A DNA stretch of 64,000 bases from Lamellibrachia satsuma (lineage: Eukaryota > Annelida > Polychaeta > Sabellida > Siboglinidae). The translations under genes were made by a program, and so were the position numbers. The DNA lies in assembly GCA_033239005.1 (NCBI GenBank), contig BSQZ01000104.1:1199001-1263000 (forward strand), read 5' to 3'. Under the pieces are notes generated by a model. It was given only the letters and a program-made list of their open reading frames with translations, had not been told where the DNA came from and searched no databases. This document shows, piece after piece, positions 41,268 through 53,639 of the stretch (positions are counted from its first letter, which is position 1; each line of letters opens with the position of its first letter).

Positions 41268-41770
41268 ATCGCCGCGAATTGGCTGATTCTCAAATGTCCA
41301 CTATGTGGCGCCACTGTATGAAGCGCCATCCATGACAGTGAAGCGCGCACGTGATTGGTCAGTCACCGCTCCGCGTCGCGCCGTTCATGTCAGTGAAGCG
41401 CGCATGGAATTGGTCAACGGTCGCGACGCGCTTCCCTCGCTGTCCCGAAATAGCTGCCCTGCGTTGCAGTGACGTCAGGGACCTTACAAATCAATTGTAT
41501 CCAAGGCCACGCGATGGCGCCACCAATAAATTATGTTCGGGACTGCAGCTCACCTTGTAAGATTCTCGCTTCTCTTAAGGGCGCGTGCATTCGTTGAGAA
41601 TACTCACAGTTGTGTAGTAATTGTCTTTGTCGCTCGCCAGATCGTCTAGCTGCTTACTGATAATACCGCAGACGATCAGATCGGTATAATAAGCCGTGAA
41701 CGCATCTTCCAGGTTCGCAAGATTTTATTAACGCAGAAGTGTAGATCGTACAACATAGACTGGTCTCTAT
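41268..41770 (+). promoter_or_regulatory. CpG-rich LTR- or promoter-like block
   Basis: Unlike its surroundings, this block is rich in CG. It has a doubled ~60-bp motif (catgacagtgaagcgcgc, gattggtcag; then catgtcagtgaagcgcgc, gaattggtca) giving two inverted-CCAAT-like ATTGG boxes. It also has a perfect CRE palindrome TGACGTCA (41470-41477) and an AATAAA (41524-41529). It could be a solo LTR or a promoter for the following ORF. Confidence 0.5.
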
Positions 41771-41829
41771 ACCATTGTTCTTGTGTCTCCCATTTAACAT
41801 TTAAAAGTCTTAAATAAATTTAGTTTTCT

Positions 41830-42316
41830 AATGGTAAGGTAGGTATGGGCCGGCGTGGCCCATCCTTGCCGATAATTTTGAGTCCAAATTGAACGAGCTG
41901 CGTGGTAATTTAGATCGCGCGCACCCGTTGCTTTATGAGTCTATTTCTGGCCTATTTATACCAGAGCTTTCAGAAGAACCCCGCCTCAGTGGAGGCGCGG
42001 TTAACCATTTTAGGAAATCGAGAAAGCTGTTATTGGCCGATGTCCATATACAACCGTCATCCCCGTACATGCTGGAAATGACCGTCGTATGCAAGGTATC
42101 GGGTCACCTTCTGAACCTCCCCAGGACTGGAGACCTTCTTGTGTCCTTGGGGACGGTCAGTTGCCAACTAAACTAGTTTCTTATGGCCTGCATTCTAAAT
42201 CGGGTAAACATTTCTCCCGTTTGACAGTCCAGTTATTATTACAGTCGGGGCGACTCTACCCCTCCCTACTGTGTATACTAAACAATAAGCAAAGCTGCAA
42301 ACTGGCCAGAAACTAG
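41830..42316 (+). pseudogene. Unrecognised ORF block after the CpG-rich region
   Basis: A 95-codon frame (41889-42176, no ATG in good context) contains LDRAHPLLYESISGLFIPEL and HFRKSRKLLLADVHIQPSSP; an overlapping frame continues to 42316. GC content and codon texture differ from flanks. It may be a retroelement gag-like remnant linked to the LTR-like block. I do not recognise a family. Confidence 0.3.
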
Positions 42317-43128
42317 CTTGCCTTACATAAGTTGTATCAACCTGGGTTTTCTTTATGCTAGCGTTGAATAATTGATTAAATATGTCTGCAATGACCACTA
42401 TCTCTGTTCTTACAATTTTAGGCTGACCAAACCTTACAACCTGGCTAAGCGCGAATACATTATACTATGTATACCAGTAACTGGTAAAATAATTGAAATA
42501 GTAATACAACTATCGCAGTAATAAAACTAGCCACTGTAGTTACCCTTACTTTTCTCGAGTTGTGCCCATGGGGGGGGGGCACTCAATACATCGCCAGCTA
42601 GTACGTGTATCAATCATATCCTCCCGACAAAATCCGCGTTTTATTTTCTGTATCCAACGCACGTTAACACATGCAAGTTGCAATGCTATTAAGTTCATTG
42701 CTTTCATATTTCGTACTTTAAATAAGATAAATGTAGTAATAACAATATGTTAAGGGTATATTAGAATGTTAATTAAAGTGAATAATTCACCGACATATTA
42801 TGATAATGAATTAATCTACAGCACATATCATGAAACAGTGCATAGTTTAAACGCTAAAAAATGCGTATTTACTTTTACTCCTTCAACTTGTAGAGTACAA
42901 TTTTGCGTAACTTGTGGAATGTGACTCCTGTCCAAGGAAAAGTGTTTGTATTTCAACCCGCTCAACATGAAAACGGTATATTTTTTACTGAAAGTGTAAA
43001 ACGTATTCAGGGACTCAGGATGGTATACTGGCAGTGCATTGAGTGGCCCCCGTGGGGTAGTGCAACTAATGATGGATTATAGTTAACCTGCGGGTCACTA
43101 GCGCGTATTAAGGAATCGTATTACTCGC
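42317..43128. other. No feature recognised
   Basis: Contains a G9 tract at about 42571. No coding support. Confidence 0.35.
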
Positions 43129-44263
43129 ATGCCGATCAGAATACCAAAAACAACCGCGAAAATTTCGAACATTCGAGAGCGACTAAATAGCATTTTGACC
43201 CAAGTTAACACCACCTTTAGAGAAATTGAACAAAACGACCAACAGCAGCAAGACGACCACACGGATGATTCTGATTTTATTTACCAGTAAGTACTGTCTT
43301 GTAGTGAAAACAAATCTAATCGTAGCCCTTAATTCCGCGTGCACACGAAAGCTACAGACTTTACGAGGTGTGACAGAGGTCAGAAACTCCCATCTCCTGT
43401 CTGTTTTCGTGGCCAACTTTAATTCTTTAGGAAACAACGCACGTCCCACTTACAACCGCACCTCGACCACTAACTCAGATGTATTTGTGTTTAGCACTAC
43501 ATGTGTTGGCATTAAAACAACTAATTATATTTCCCAATTACAATTTCAACTTCTTAGCAATGTATATTTCACTGACAACAGTTAAAAATATGCCATACAT
43601 GGAGGTAAAAGATCGGGTGACAGAGCTTTTCCCATGCCTCCGGAGTACAGTTTTCGCATTTGCAAAGCTGGCACCCAATGGGCTATTTGCCACGATGAGC
43701 CCTGAACCTCCTACAGCAACCGCATCCAGCAAGAGGTCACCGTTAAAAAATTTGGATCATTCCACAGGTGAGCCAGTCACAACAGAAACACAACATTTAG
43801 ACAAGTACAATATCATGTTAAAAAACATCAGACTCCATAAAACAACACATTTACCGAAGCTACTTTTTCTCCAGGTCACATTCTCAGTGCAAGACATATA
43901 ATGTTAAACAAAGACATACATCTAATGCAGCAATAAGATGTGGGTCCAACCCAACTTGGGCTACTGGCTTCAAGGGCTTAAATTCTTTCCTCATATATTT
44001 ATAGCTAACAATAAGTTCAGCATAACAGCTTCCCTGCCAGTACATCACATTTTAATTACTTACATAAACAGCATATAAGCATACAAGCATTGACACAATA
44101 AATACCTTCTTACGTTCTAAGTTACAGCTAATACAATTAATATAATAATAAAAACCTTACATGAAAATGTAAATAAAAAATATATATATATATATCATAT
44201 AATTGGGACCACTTGCGTTCTGCAGACTGAACTTGCTTCTGCTCCAATGAGTCATGTAACAGC

Positions 44264-44785
44264 TGCAGCAACCACCATGCCAGCCACTGTCAATGCAGCA
44301 ACCACCATGCCAGCCACTGTCAATGCAGCAACCACCATGCCAGCCACTGTCAATGCAGCAACCACCATGCCAGCCACTGTCAATGCAGCAACCACCATGC
44401 CAGCCACTGTCAATGCAGCAACCACCATGCCAGCCACTGTCAATGCAGCAACCACCATGCCAGCCAGTGTCAACGCAGCAACCACCATGCCAGCCACTGT
44501 CAATGCAGCAACCACCATGCCAGCCACTGTCAATGCAGCAACCACCATGCCAGCCACTGTCAATGCAGCAACCACCATGCCAGCCACTGTCAACGCAGCA
44601 ACCACCATGCCAGCCAGTGTCAATGCAGCAACCACCATGCCAGCCACTGTCAACGCAGCAACCGCCATGCCAGCCACTGTCAACGCAGCAACCGCCATGC
44701 CAGCCACTGTCAATGCAGCAACCGCCATGCCAGCCACTGTCAACGCAGCAACAGCAGTGCCAGACACTGTCAACGCAGCAACAGA
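44264..44785 (+). repeat. 30-bp minisatellite in a coding frame, about 17 copies
   Basis: Unit gcaaccaccatgccagccac plus tgtcaatgca encodes AATTMPATVN. Because 30 is divisible by 3, several frames on both strands remain open. The plus frame 44226-44885 is preferred since it joins the HECT gene orientation and ends with non-repeat NHWDIADTLPVIEAHLRRTS. Confidence 0.92.
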
Positions 44786-44885
44786 AGTGGCAGTCACAAT
44801 GAACCACTGGGACATCGCAGACACCTTGCCAGTGATTGAAGCACATCTTCGGAGGACATCCAACCATCATGATGAGACACCCTAA

Positions 44886-46125
44886 CAAACAGTTGTTCCA
44901 TATTCTAGGTTAGTTATTTTGCTTTAGCACTAACCTGTATAATTGTAGTTTTTTTGTATGTGAACATTTATAAAGTGGTAACAGTAATGTAGTACTAGTG
45001 CTGTAATTGTGTGTCATTATGTTGTAGAGGCATGTCATGTAAATTAATTGTGTGTAAAATGCAGATTAAAATTGTTATTTACAACTTTTATGTCTAATGG
45101 TATTTCAGTTGATATGTGTCATTTGGAGGGACTGACGTTAAGTGTAGGAATTGTGTTTCATTATACTATTTGTAGACAGATGATAGCTTATTTAAAAAAA
45201 GTAATGTTTAAACAATAATTATTACTGTATCATAACACTGTAATTCTTTGTATGTTAGATGACCTGCATTCAACCCTATCAGGGGACACATGAATATTGG
45301 TGCGGCGGAATGCAGTTGTAGAGGATGTAACCAAGCTGTATGGTGGTGACAATATGCCGCACATTGTTGTGCACAATATCAGTGTTACATTCGAAGGTGG
45401 GTGAAGGCACAGTATTCAACCAGGAAAGTGGATATTGGAACTTTTAAAGCTAAACATATTTTTACCTTCCTTTGTCATATGATAATCTGAATATTTTTTG
45501 TAAAATTTTTACTGCTTACAATTAACTGCAATGAAATAAGTTCTATAAAAATATTTATATAGTGTTATACATGAACATTACCTTAAGTATCCAGCAGAAG
45601 TGAAATTGCACTTAATGTCCGTAATTATGAGAATTCCATTACATGTTGTATACTGTGTGACCTACATGTTGTATACTGTGTGACATGTTTAACTAGTATT
45701 ACTTCAATTCATGTTCTCTGAATTGTACAAAAGTTATTAATATTGTATGGTTCATTGGTCTTAGCATCATCTTCTGACAACACTACTTCACTAGACACCT
45801 ATGTGTCACATAGGTGACCATCGTGTAGTTGATCAATGCAGTAACAAACAGCTTCACTGACTAAGTGAAGGGTCACTATATATGTAACATGCTACCTGCC
45901 ATTGGTAAGCACATATCAGCATGATTGCCATATTACAAAACTATTAAACCACAATAATTTATGTAGAATAGTTGTAACAAAGGGTTAACTTTTAAAGGAA
46001 ATATATGTTTTACATGAGCAATGCATAACCTAAAAATGTCATTATATGTGATTAATGTCATGATGCTACATGATAAGTTCCACTACATCATTACTTTTAT
46101 GCAATGATGCCATGCTTTTACCCAG
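44886..46125. other. Introns of the HECT gene
   Basis: AT-rich, apart from exon 45259-45396. A 21-bp direct repeat (acatgttgtatactgtgtga c) occurs twice at about 45642-45683. Confidence 0.45.
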
Positions 46126-46909
46126 GTGAGATAGGGCAGGATGCTGGTGGCATGACACGGGACCTTCTGGCCACATACTGGCAGCACACACTGGAAGACT
46201 GGTTCCATGGGAATGTGCGAAAGTGCTGTGTGTGCCTGTGAGCAGAATATGTGAGGCAGAAACCACCTTCTTGGCAGCGGGCAGAGTTCTGACACATGGA
46301 TTCGTTCTGACCCGTGCTCTGCCCACAGAGATCAGTTTGGTTTTCCTGCTGTCAGCATGCCATCCGTATGCAACACCATCGAATCACCTACTGATGTCCA
46401 ATTTGATGGATTTTGTGTCACCATCTGAGGCACTGGTTCTCCGCATAGGTCTAGCATGTGAAGGTATGAACAGATTTTCTAAGGTTTATTGTGTAATACT
46501 ATAATTGTGATTACTTTCCAATACTTGTCCATTTCACAAATACTACTTTTATTCGTTCTACGGCACTTGTTAGCTAAATAGTGACACAAAGTTATGTTCT
46601 GCATGGTAAATGCTTTAAATTATAATGGCGTTTTGCTACTTCTTGCTACTGCCCTATGCATTGTGTACGTATTTGTTTAACATCTTAGCAAAAATTACTC
46701 TGTTACCCAGAAAAAAAAACTTTGGAATAACAACTCTAAACTAAGCAACGGAATCAGACATTATTTAATGAGCAGCATTGGATACACACAAACTTAAGAA
46801 CATTATGTTTTGTTTTGGGAGATGTATTGGAATGCAACACTCATATAACTATTGCTCATGGAAAAATCATACTTCTGACATGTTCACTTTGCACTGCATA
46901 ATTTTTTAG

Positions 46910-47496
46910 GTGAGTTTGGCAAAGAGCTAGCAGACGAATTGTTTGACCTCTTCGCCAAATACGACATGAGTGTTCGGCCAACACCTGCCAACCTTGAAAC
47001 ACAACTGCTCAGCCTGGCACGAGTAGAGCTGGTTGTGAAGCCCTGCTATTACAGCCTACTCATGATGCAGGGAGTGTCAGAACTGTGGCGGTCGTCACTC
47101 GTTGACACATTGACCGAGGTGAAACTGCAGGCACTCTACACCAGCCTGCAGCCGACAACAGAGAAGGTGGTGAGGAAGTTGAGGACAGAAACAGACGAGG
47201 CTATACTGACAAATCAGGAGAGCCGTCTATTTCTGTGGCTCAAGGATTATGTGCGGTGTCTTGACCCCCAAAGTCTCCGCCAGTTCTTGCAATTTGTGAC
47301 TGGCACTAACACGATGCCACAGCTTCCAGTCATTGTCAGCATCAACTCAAGGGTGGGTTTGAATCGCATCCCTAGGGCACACACCTGGGGTGCAGTACTG
47401 GAGCTAAGTACGTCTTATGCATCAATACAGGAATTTAAAAGAGAACTGCATGCAGTGGTCATTTCTCCAGAGGCCATGGTAATGAACATAGCCTAG
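46910..47496 (+). CDS. HECT C-terminal exon (catalytic Cys replaced)
   Basis: The exon follows acceptor attttttag and is in phase with the donor at 46463. It encodes 195 residues: FGKELADELFDLFAKYDMSV, an alpha-helical N-part, LRQFLQFVTGTNTMPQLPVI and RIPRAHTWGAVLELSTSYAS, then a TAG stop. Family members have Cys after AHT. Here the codon is TGG, one base from TGC/TGT. The exon is otherwise fully open. Confidence 0.8.
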
Positions 47497-47620
47497 GTAG
47501 TATCAGCAGTGACAATTGTCATTTATTTCTTTGGGGATTTTCTAAAAATTTAAAAAAAAACTGGCAATTTGTGTTTATTTGGGGTCATTTGTATAAAAAA
47601 TACCTGTTCGAAAGATACAA

Positions 47621-50600
47621 TTATGTGAGGCTGCGACGGGCATTGACATACAGCGACATTCCATGATCAGTGGATGGCTCAAGTGGGTTGATGCTGTCTC
47701 TGATGGCTTGCTGCTGCTCTTGCGACAGAGGACACTCAATGCCAGGAACATCAACCCGTGTTCTGCCGAGGAGCTGTGCAATGTCTGGTGGAACACTTGT
47801 GACCGCCACACCTACAGGAATACCGTGTGAGTCAAAGACATCACGCACCGCTGTCAACTGGCTTCTGTGGTTGCGCAACATACTCAGGACGAACAGCTGC
47901 GTTGGGGTCTTGCCATGCTCTTTGCTCAAGCCATGTCCATTCCACTGACCACGGAACACGTTCAGGTCAGCATTGATGCAATGCAGGAGGATGACATGAA
48001 GAAGCCACAGGTCATGTCTGCTGGCTGGATCTGGAAGACAGTGAACTCTGTTGGTTAGTAATCAGCTAAAATAAAAAAACAGCTTTTACGAAAAGGTGAT
48101 GAATGATGTATAATGCGTGAAATTGCGAAGTCATTTGTAAAATAGGGTTAGGCCTTGTCTTGATTTCTTCCCATGTGACGTTGGTGTATGTCAAGGAGAA
48201 AACTTATCTCCTCAGTTATTTGATGTTTACCTTAATTATTTTGAGTAGGCTATCAACTGTAACTGCATATGCTGGCTGGTGAATTTTTTAAGAATGATAT
48301 GGTGATGATGTTGACAATGTATGTTTTGATTTATGCCGACACACGTGGTCAAGCCTTTCTGTAACATTTCAACAATGCAGCCATGTTGTTGGCCAGTAAT
48401 GTGTTGTGCAACGTGTTTCTTGTGTTGGATTTATTCAATTAGTTCACAGATTACAGATGTTAATGTTTGATTTTCTGTAGATAGACTTGTTACGTAAACT
48501 GTGTTACTTCAACGTTTTTCTGATCCAACATGCATATGTGCCACTGCCAAATATTAAGACGACAGGCATTTAGTGACTTATGTGACAAATAAACTTCTCT
48601 TATACATAGCAGTGTCTTGCTACACTTCGTACCTGGAAAGAATAGCTACTTGGAAAGTTTGCGATTTTGAAAGTAGAAACTTTTTAACAGTGTTTTAATT
48701 TAACAGATTTAGGCATGTAATTTTTTGTGGAAATAACCAAAATAATTAACATGCAAGACTTGTGAACATTTCCAGGTGTACAGTATTATGTGTTTACATA
48801 CCAAGTAACTGCCGGGATTCCAGGAAGGCAAAGAGAGTGTAGTAGATATTCGTGACACCATTCCACACATCAACCCACTCTCTTTCTATCCACTGATTGT
48901 GGCAACTCTTCCTCCGAATTGTACTGCCTCTGTGGAATCCACGTATGAGTTCCACAAACAAAGAGACATCTGCATTTTCAACGCCTTGGTCAACTCTGAC
49001 CCGCGATGGCATACCTACAGTACAACACATGCAAATATTATGTTATGAACACACCAATCTGTTAGTGTCATACCAAAAACATAATATCAAAAACCTTCAA
49101 GAATGGATAAAATGGATTACTGTTTGCCATCCACTATAATCAAAAGGTCATTGTCAAACTTGCACACATTAACACATAACCGAACTAATTTATTTCTGAG
49201 GAGTGACAAATGTTTATTAAAATTAAAGCCAAAGAAATGTAAACATGTGACAATAGGACACAATTTTTTTTATATAAAATACATTCATCAGTTATCTAAG
49301 ACAATGGCAAGGTAACATACACTAGGCAGTAGCTGTATCGCACTCATGTAATACATGTAGCAGTACTACTGAACATGTCCACCTGTGCTACGACATTACA
49401 AACATAACACAAATAACACAGCATGTAGCATTATTGACTTACCAAACTCTGCTGCTGCTTTGGTGATATACTCCAAAACAGTGGAGGCACGGTTATTGCC
49501 AGATGCATTAGCAAACACAACAAGTCTTGTTGCACCATCTATGTCAGCATGAATGATAATCCGGTACTTGTGAATAAAGACACTTATTAATGAAACCCAA
49601 CCTGATTCTGATGCCAAATTCCCCCAAATCATGTGTTTAATCACAATAATGAACAAGGAAAATATCAATGTGGTTACAAGTATATTAGGCAAACATTACT
49701 TTAGTCAGACTGATAAATAATTGGATTTATTTTCCACAATGCTAGATCAGTCAAACAGACCAGACCATCATCTTCTTCTTTACCAGCATCTGTCATTCCT
49801 GATGCGAAATTCGCCAGTGGAGGAGACCAAAGTGTTATAGCCTTTAGGTTATTCATTGGTGCTACATACAATGTAGTACTCTGTGAAATTATGATCAGTT
49901 CTATATCATGATGAACAGTATTGAACGGTAGTTATACAAATACACAATAGTTATTTCAAACAGTAACATTTACCTAATCCACTTGTGGTTTCCATCGATA
50001 TGCCAAAGATAATTTGGCCCTGCCACTGCATAGGTCCTCCGCTGTAGTTTGGGGTGTAATGCATGAAAGGCAACACCTGCTGGGTCAATGCGTTCCATGG
50101 CGTCTCTCACCCGTTGCCTTGGAACAGTGATGCCATGTGAACGAAGGCGAGCTCTCGCACCTTCAGCACCAACACTCCTATTCAGTCCAATGATATTCTG
50201 CAACGTCTCATCCAGGGCTTCATCAGTGAGGTCAGAATATATGTCGTGTAGCTTAATGTTATATTCCCTACAAAATAATAGTATGCAGATTAAACAAGCT
50301 ATAACATAATTTGAATGTATGGGACAGATGACCAACATAACATACACAATAAATGATAGCCTGTTGACACATTACTGCTTTACTAATGAACAGTATATCG
50401 CAACAGACTAAGTATTACATGTACATTTATCCTTAAGGTTTCATTGCTGGAAAAAAATTTATTACTGATTTTCTAAACATTTGTGCTAAGGACAGTTATA
50501 TATGTCAACAGGTAAAGTCATAATGTGATGGTTAATGAGAAATTGTTGTTGCCGTCATGCCAATTCGCAGAAAGAACTGCAATTGTTCCATGGTTATATC

Positions 50601-52061
50601 ATATCTGTCTGCACTTCTGCCAGCAGATACAACTGTGGGGGCTGGTAAGCTGTAATTCCTGTACAAAGAAATAGTACATAGTAATTTCTATGAATGTGAT
50701 AACAAAAACATGATGAACAAAGCTAAATATCTAAAATGTGGAAAGAGAAATAAGTAGCTGCATCATTTACTGGTGCATTTTGTATGAATGGACACCACAT
50801 GTCACACATTGTATCTGTATATATATGCATAAAGATAACGATTTGTAATGCTTTTTATACCAGGCTGATACATACCAGGACGCACAGCTTGAAGACGACG
50901 TGCTTCTCCCAGCAGTTCGCAGACATTCAATAGCAGCTCGTCAGCATGCCTTTCTTGCACCACGAACATGAACAATATGTATTTCTAGCGCACTGGCACT
51001 AGAATAATGATAAAATACATACATTTCAATCTATGCTAAAATTACTCTGACAATAAATACCATTATCTGGTAATAAGAAATATCGTACCTATGAAATGTT
51101 TTTGTTTGTTTATACCTAAAATAAATACACATAATTGATATAATTTTATAATGGATTGTGCATGGAAAGATAGAATTTAATTATTTCACAGGAGTAAATA
51201 ACTTGAAGAATACAGCTCGACACTATAATTACTCCTTATAGCATGGTAGACTTAGCTAGCAAGCCTTCACCTTTAGGCTTCCCAATAGAAAATTTCATAA
51301 CACAAATTCTGTCTATATGCACAACTTGTAATATTAATACTAGTATAATAAGTATTTTGGCCTGTAATTTACTTACACTATTTCCTGTCTGTTTTAACAC
51401 CAGTTTCTAATTATAACTGCATGCGTTAAATCAGGGTTGAGTATGCGTCTCTTCGAAATTCACATAATTTACTTATTGAGGAAGTGTAGGGTTGGCCCCT
51501 TGCCCTTAGCGTTGCCGTTGCTAGGGTATGGATCGAGGTTATATGTCATACTTTATAAATTAACAATGGTGCAATAAATAATTACCTACATCGCGTAGTA
51601 CATACTTGTTACATTTAAATATAGTTAGCATAGTATTATGTGACTTAATAGTAACTTATGGAACTTAGCTGTTTAGTGGATTGGTTCGTTGCTACTTCGT
51701 TTGTTATTGTCAGCGATGTAATCAAAGATGGTGATTTTGGCGGGAAGCGAAATAAACGGGACTTCAGGGTCTTATTTGCTGTATATTATATTTGATAGTA
51801 TGTTACATTAACACGTTGCATAATTTCATTCAAATACTTCATTAATAAATGTGATAATTTCTATCCACCATGCAAGCACGAATGTAGTTACATTTTTTAT
51901 TGTTGACAGACCCATATTATTATGTACATGTTCAAAACTTGTAGAATAGATGCCTCTGAGACATCTGGTGTTGACAAAATGCAAACCAGATTTTCAAACC
52001 GTGCTTTAAATCTACTAATAAATGTTTGTAACTGATCTTCAAGTCCACGAACAGTTGCCAT
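47621..52061 (-). CDS. DDE integrase-type transposase gene, seven-exon model
   Basis: Minus-strand exons: E1 52061-51939 (MATVRGLEDQLQTFISRFKA), E2 50984-50876 (VQERHADELLLNVCELLGEA), E3 about 50658-50530 (RYDITMEQLQFFLRIGM), E4 50267-49974 (YNIKLHDIYSDLTDEALDET ... YLWHIDGNHKWI), E5 49566 (or 49582)-49443 (IIIHADIDGATRLVVFANAS), E6 49014-48802 (RVRVDQGVENADVSLFV ... SCHNQWIEREWVDVWNG) and E7 48030-47621 (NVFRGQWNGHGLSKEHGKTP, stop). The triad D (WHIDG), D (RVDQG), E (QWIERE) is present. This domain set is the integrase-core protein common as a transposon product in fish, cnidarians and lancelets. Phases are exact for E1-E2, E5-E6 and E6-E7. E3 loses its frame (MTATTISH then stop), and E4-E5 is off by one unless 49582 is used, so this copy is probably not intact. 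Confidence 0.8.
48802..49014 (-). CDS. Integrase exon 6 with second Asp and catalytic Glu
   Basis: Phase 1-1 between acceptor ctgtag and donor gtatgt. GMPSRVRVDQGVENADVSLF carries the second catalytic Asp. RKSCHNQWIEREWVDVWNGV carries Glu of the N-x-x-x-E-R motif, followed by the conserved YYTLFAFLE. Confidence 0.88.
49974..50267 (-). CDS. Integrase exon 4 with first catalytic Asp
   Basis: A 98-codon exon beginning EYNIKLHDIYSDLTDEALDE. It holds a helical DNA-binding-like segment (GARARLRSHGITVPRQRVRD) and ends with PNYLWHIDGNHKWI before donor gtaaat. Confidence 0.85.
50985..51938. other. Integrase intron 1, no other feature
   Basis: AT-rich DNA without coding support, apart from ordinary splice signals at its edges. 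Confidence 0.4.
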
Positions 52062-53420
52062 GATTGATATTGGATGTTACGCGCGCAGTACCTTTACTGG
52101 CGGATTGTGTTCTATTTGCTTCGCAGTGATCTCGGCCTTTCGGGATCTCGGCCTGAGTGATCACGGCCTGTTTTTGTGAACTCGGCCAGTGACTTCGGCC
52201 TGTGCGCTTGCAGTGGAGATAACGTCACCTCCATGTCTGTAGTATTCTGAAACAAAACACAAATCACATTTTCATCATCATCATCGTCATCATCACAGAT
52301 TTTAAAATGTTTATCTGCTACAATCTGCAGTTTTTTTTCGTGGGTTGATGATTATGACATTATTGGTTCTACCTGCAAGGCGTAGGTTGCGTCAGGGTAA
52401 TTAAACTTGTCAGCTGAGGTTGCAGTGTCCATGCTGACGCTGACATGGTGGGTTGTTAGGTGCCTGGGGCGGCGGCGGCGGTGGTACCGGTGTGTGCACC
52501 TGCCAAGAAGACAATGACTGGTTTTAGTCCAAAAAACATCGATTAACACATTTGAGGCAATATGCAATTATTAAATTTTTTTATAAGTTTAGATAGTTAC
52601 GGGTTGTGTGCTCTCGTGTCAGCCACTTGAATCTACACAAAAATGCAGGGTTTGTATGATAAATGATTTACAGTTAAATTATTGTAGTTCATCCAATATT
52701 ACCTTTGGTGCACAATTGCAGCACCTCCATTGAGGCAGGTCAACGGAACCTTTTACCAGATGCCTGTAGAAGGCTCTGCTGATCCTGCACAGTCACACAA
52801 ATAAATGTGCGCTATAATTATGATGAAATATTAAGAAACCCAATACATCTGAAGAAATATTCAGAAACGTAATAGATCCCATACTTTTTTATACATCAGT
52901 TCCATCCCGACACATAACAATTAACTTTCGTGTGTATCGTCTTGCAGTGCTTCCCATTATGATCATCCAGTCGTAATGTTGGAACCATATTTATATTTTA
53001 TCTAAAAGGTGTTAATCTGGTGATGGAGGCATGTTCATGTAAATTTATATCCATAAATTACAAATGTATGGTTGTTCTTGAAACTCTTATACTTCCAATT
53101 GCTAAAATTGTGTCATAACTCAAATGTCCTTTGTTTGTTGATATTCTAATTTATTTAAGATTTAATAAATAATTTAATATAATTTGATATGCTATTTATT
53201 GATATTTCATTATTAAATTTTGCTTAGAATTTATATTGTTAATGCATATAGTTTTTTAAACCTGAAATAAAAAAGCAAAATCTTTCTATCTGAGCACATC
53301 TTATCCATTTCTCGTTTGTGCAATGTCTCTAAGCAAATATCTTCTTTGTCTAACATCATGGAGTTCTTTGTCGTTTGGCTTTGGCAGAACAATTTTTATC
53401 TTTCCAAATATTATCATTAC
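52062..53420. other. Upstream flank of the integrase gene
   Basis: Contains a cluster of (a/t)cggcct words (52132-52202), a CAT-rich microsatellite (52272-52297) and a ggcggcggcgg run (52467-52479). A short minus frame (52567-52352, ending near a CTHRYHRRRRPR segment) is not recognised. Confidence 0.4.
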
Positions 53421-53639
53421 AGTGATGACATTATCAGTGTGTGAGGTTAGCCAACAGCCAGGTTGTTTCTTGTCAAGAACATGGTGGCATAACAGGCCTA
53501 CCTACAGTCACATGTGGCATAGTAACAGAGACACTGGTAGCATCAACCAAAACACATGTTGGATGCATTGTTGCAACTGTCCAGTTTGGTTAGTGATTGC
53601 AGTTAAAGCACAACACAGTCACACAAGTCAGAAACAGGG

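Larger units (their letters stand above)
43129..47496 (+). pseudogene. HECT-domain ubiquitin ligase-like gene, decayed (G2E3-like family)
   Basis: Exon candidates are 43129-43286 (MPIRIPKTTAKISN..., ends at gtaagt), 43582-43763 (VKDRVTELFPCLRS), 44226-44880 (10-residue repeats), 45259-45396 (VRRNAVVEDVTKLYGG...NISVTFEG), 46126-46463 (GEIGQDAGGMTRDLLATYWQ, then FLAAGRVLTHGFVLTRALPT) and 46910-47496 (HECT C-lobe with LRQFLQFVTGTNTMPQ). Breaks are an in-frame TGA at 45291, a frameshift near 46216-46238 and phase mismatches between the first exons. The catalytic Cys position of the HxC loop reads AHTWG, so the thioester residue is a Trp. HECT genes of this divergent type are abundant and often transposon-linked in fish and invertebrates. 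This copy converges with an integrase gene ending at 47621. Confidence 0.75.

Noticed and set aside
44157..44888. Long minus-strand frames rich in Cys/Trp/Gly and Ala/Val
   Set aside because: Shadow frames of the 30-bp minisatellite; the plus frame has non-repeat ends in the orientation of the HECT gene.
49103..49315. 70-codon frame in an integrase intron
   Set aside because: Low-complexity composition, no motif, on the strand opposite the integrase gene.
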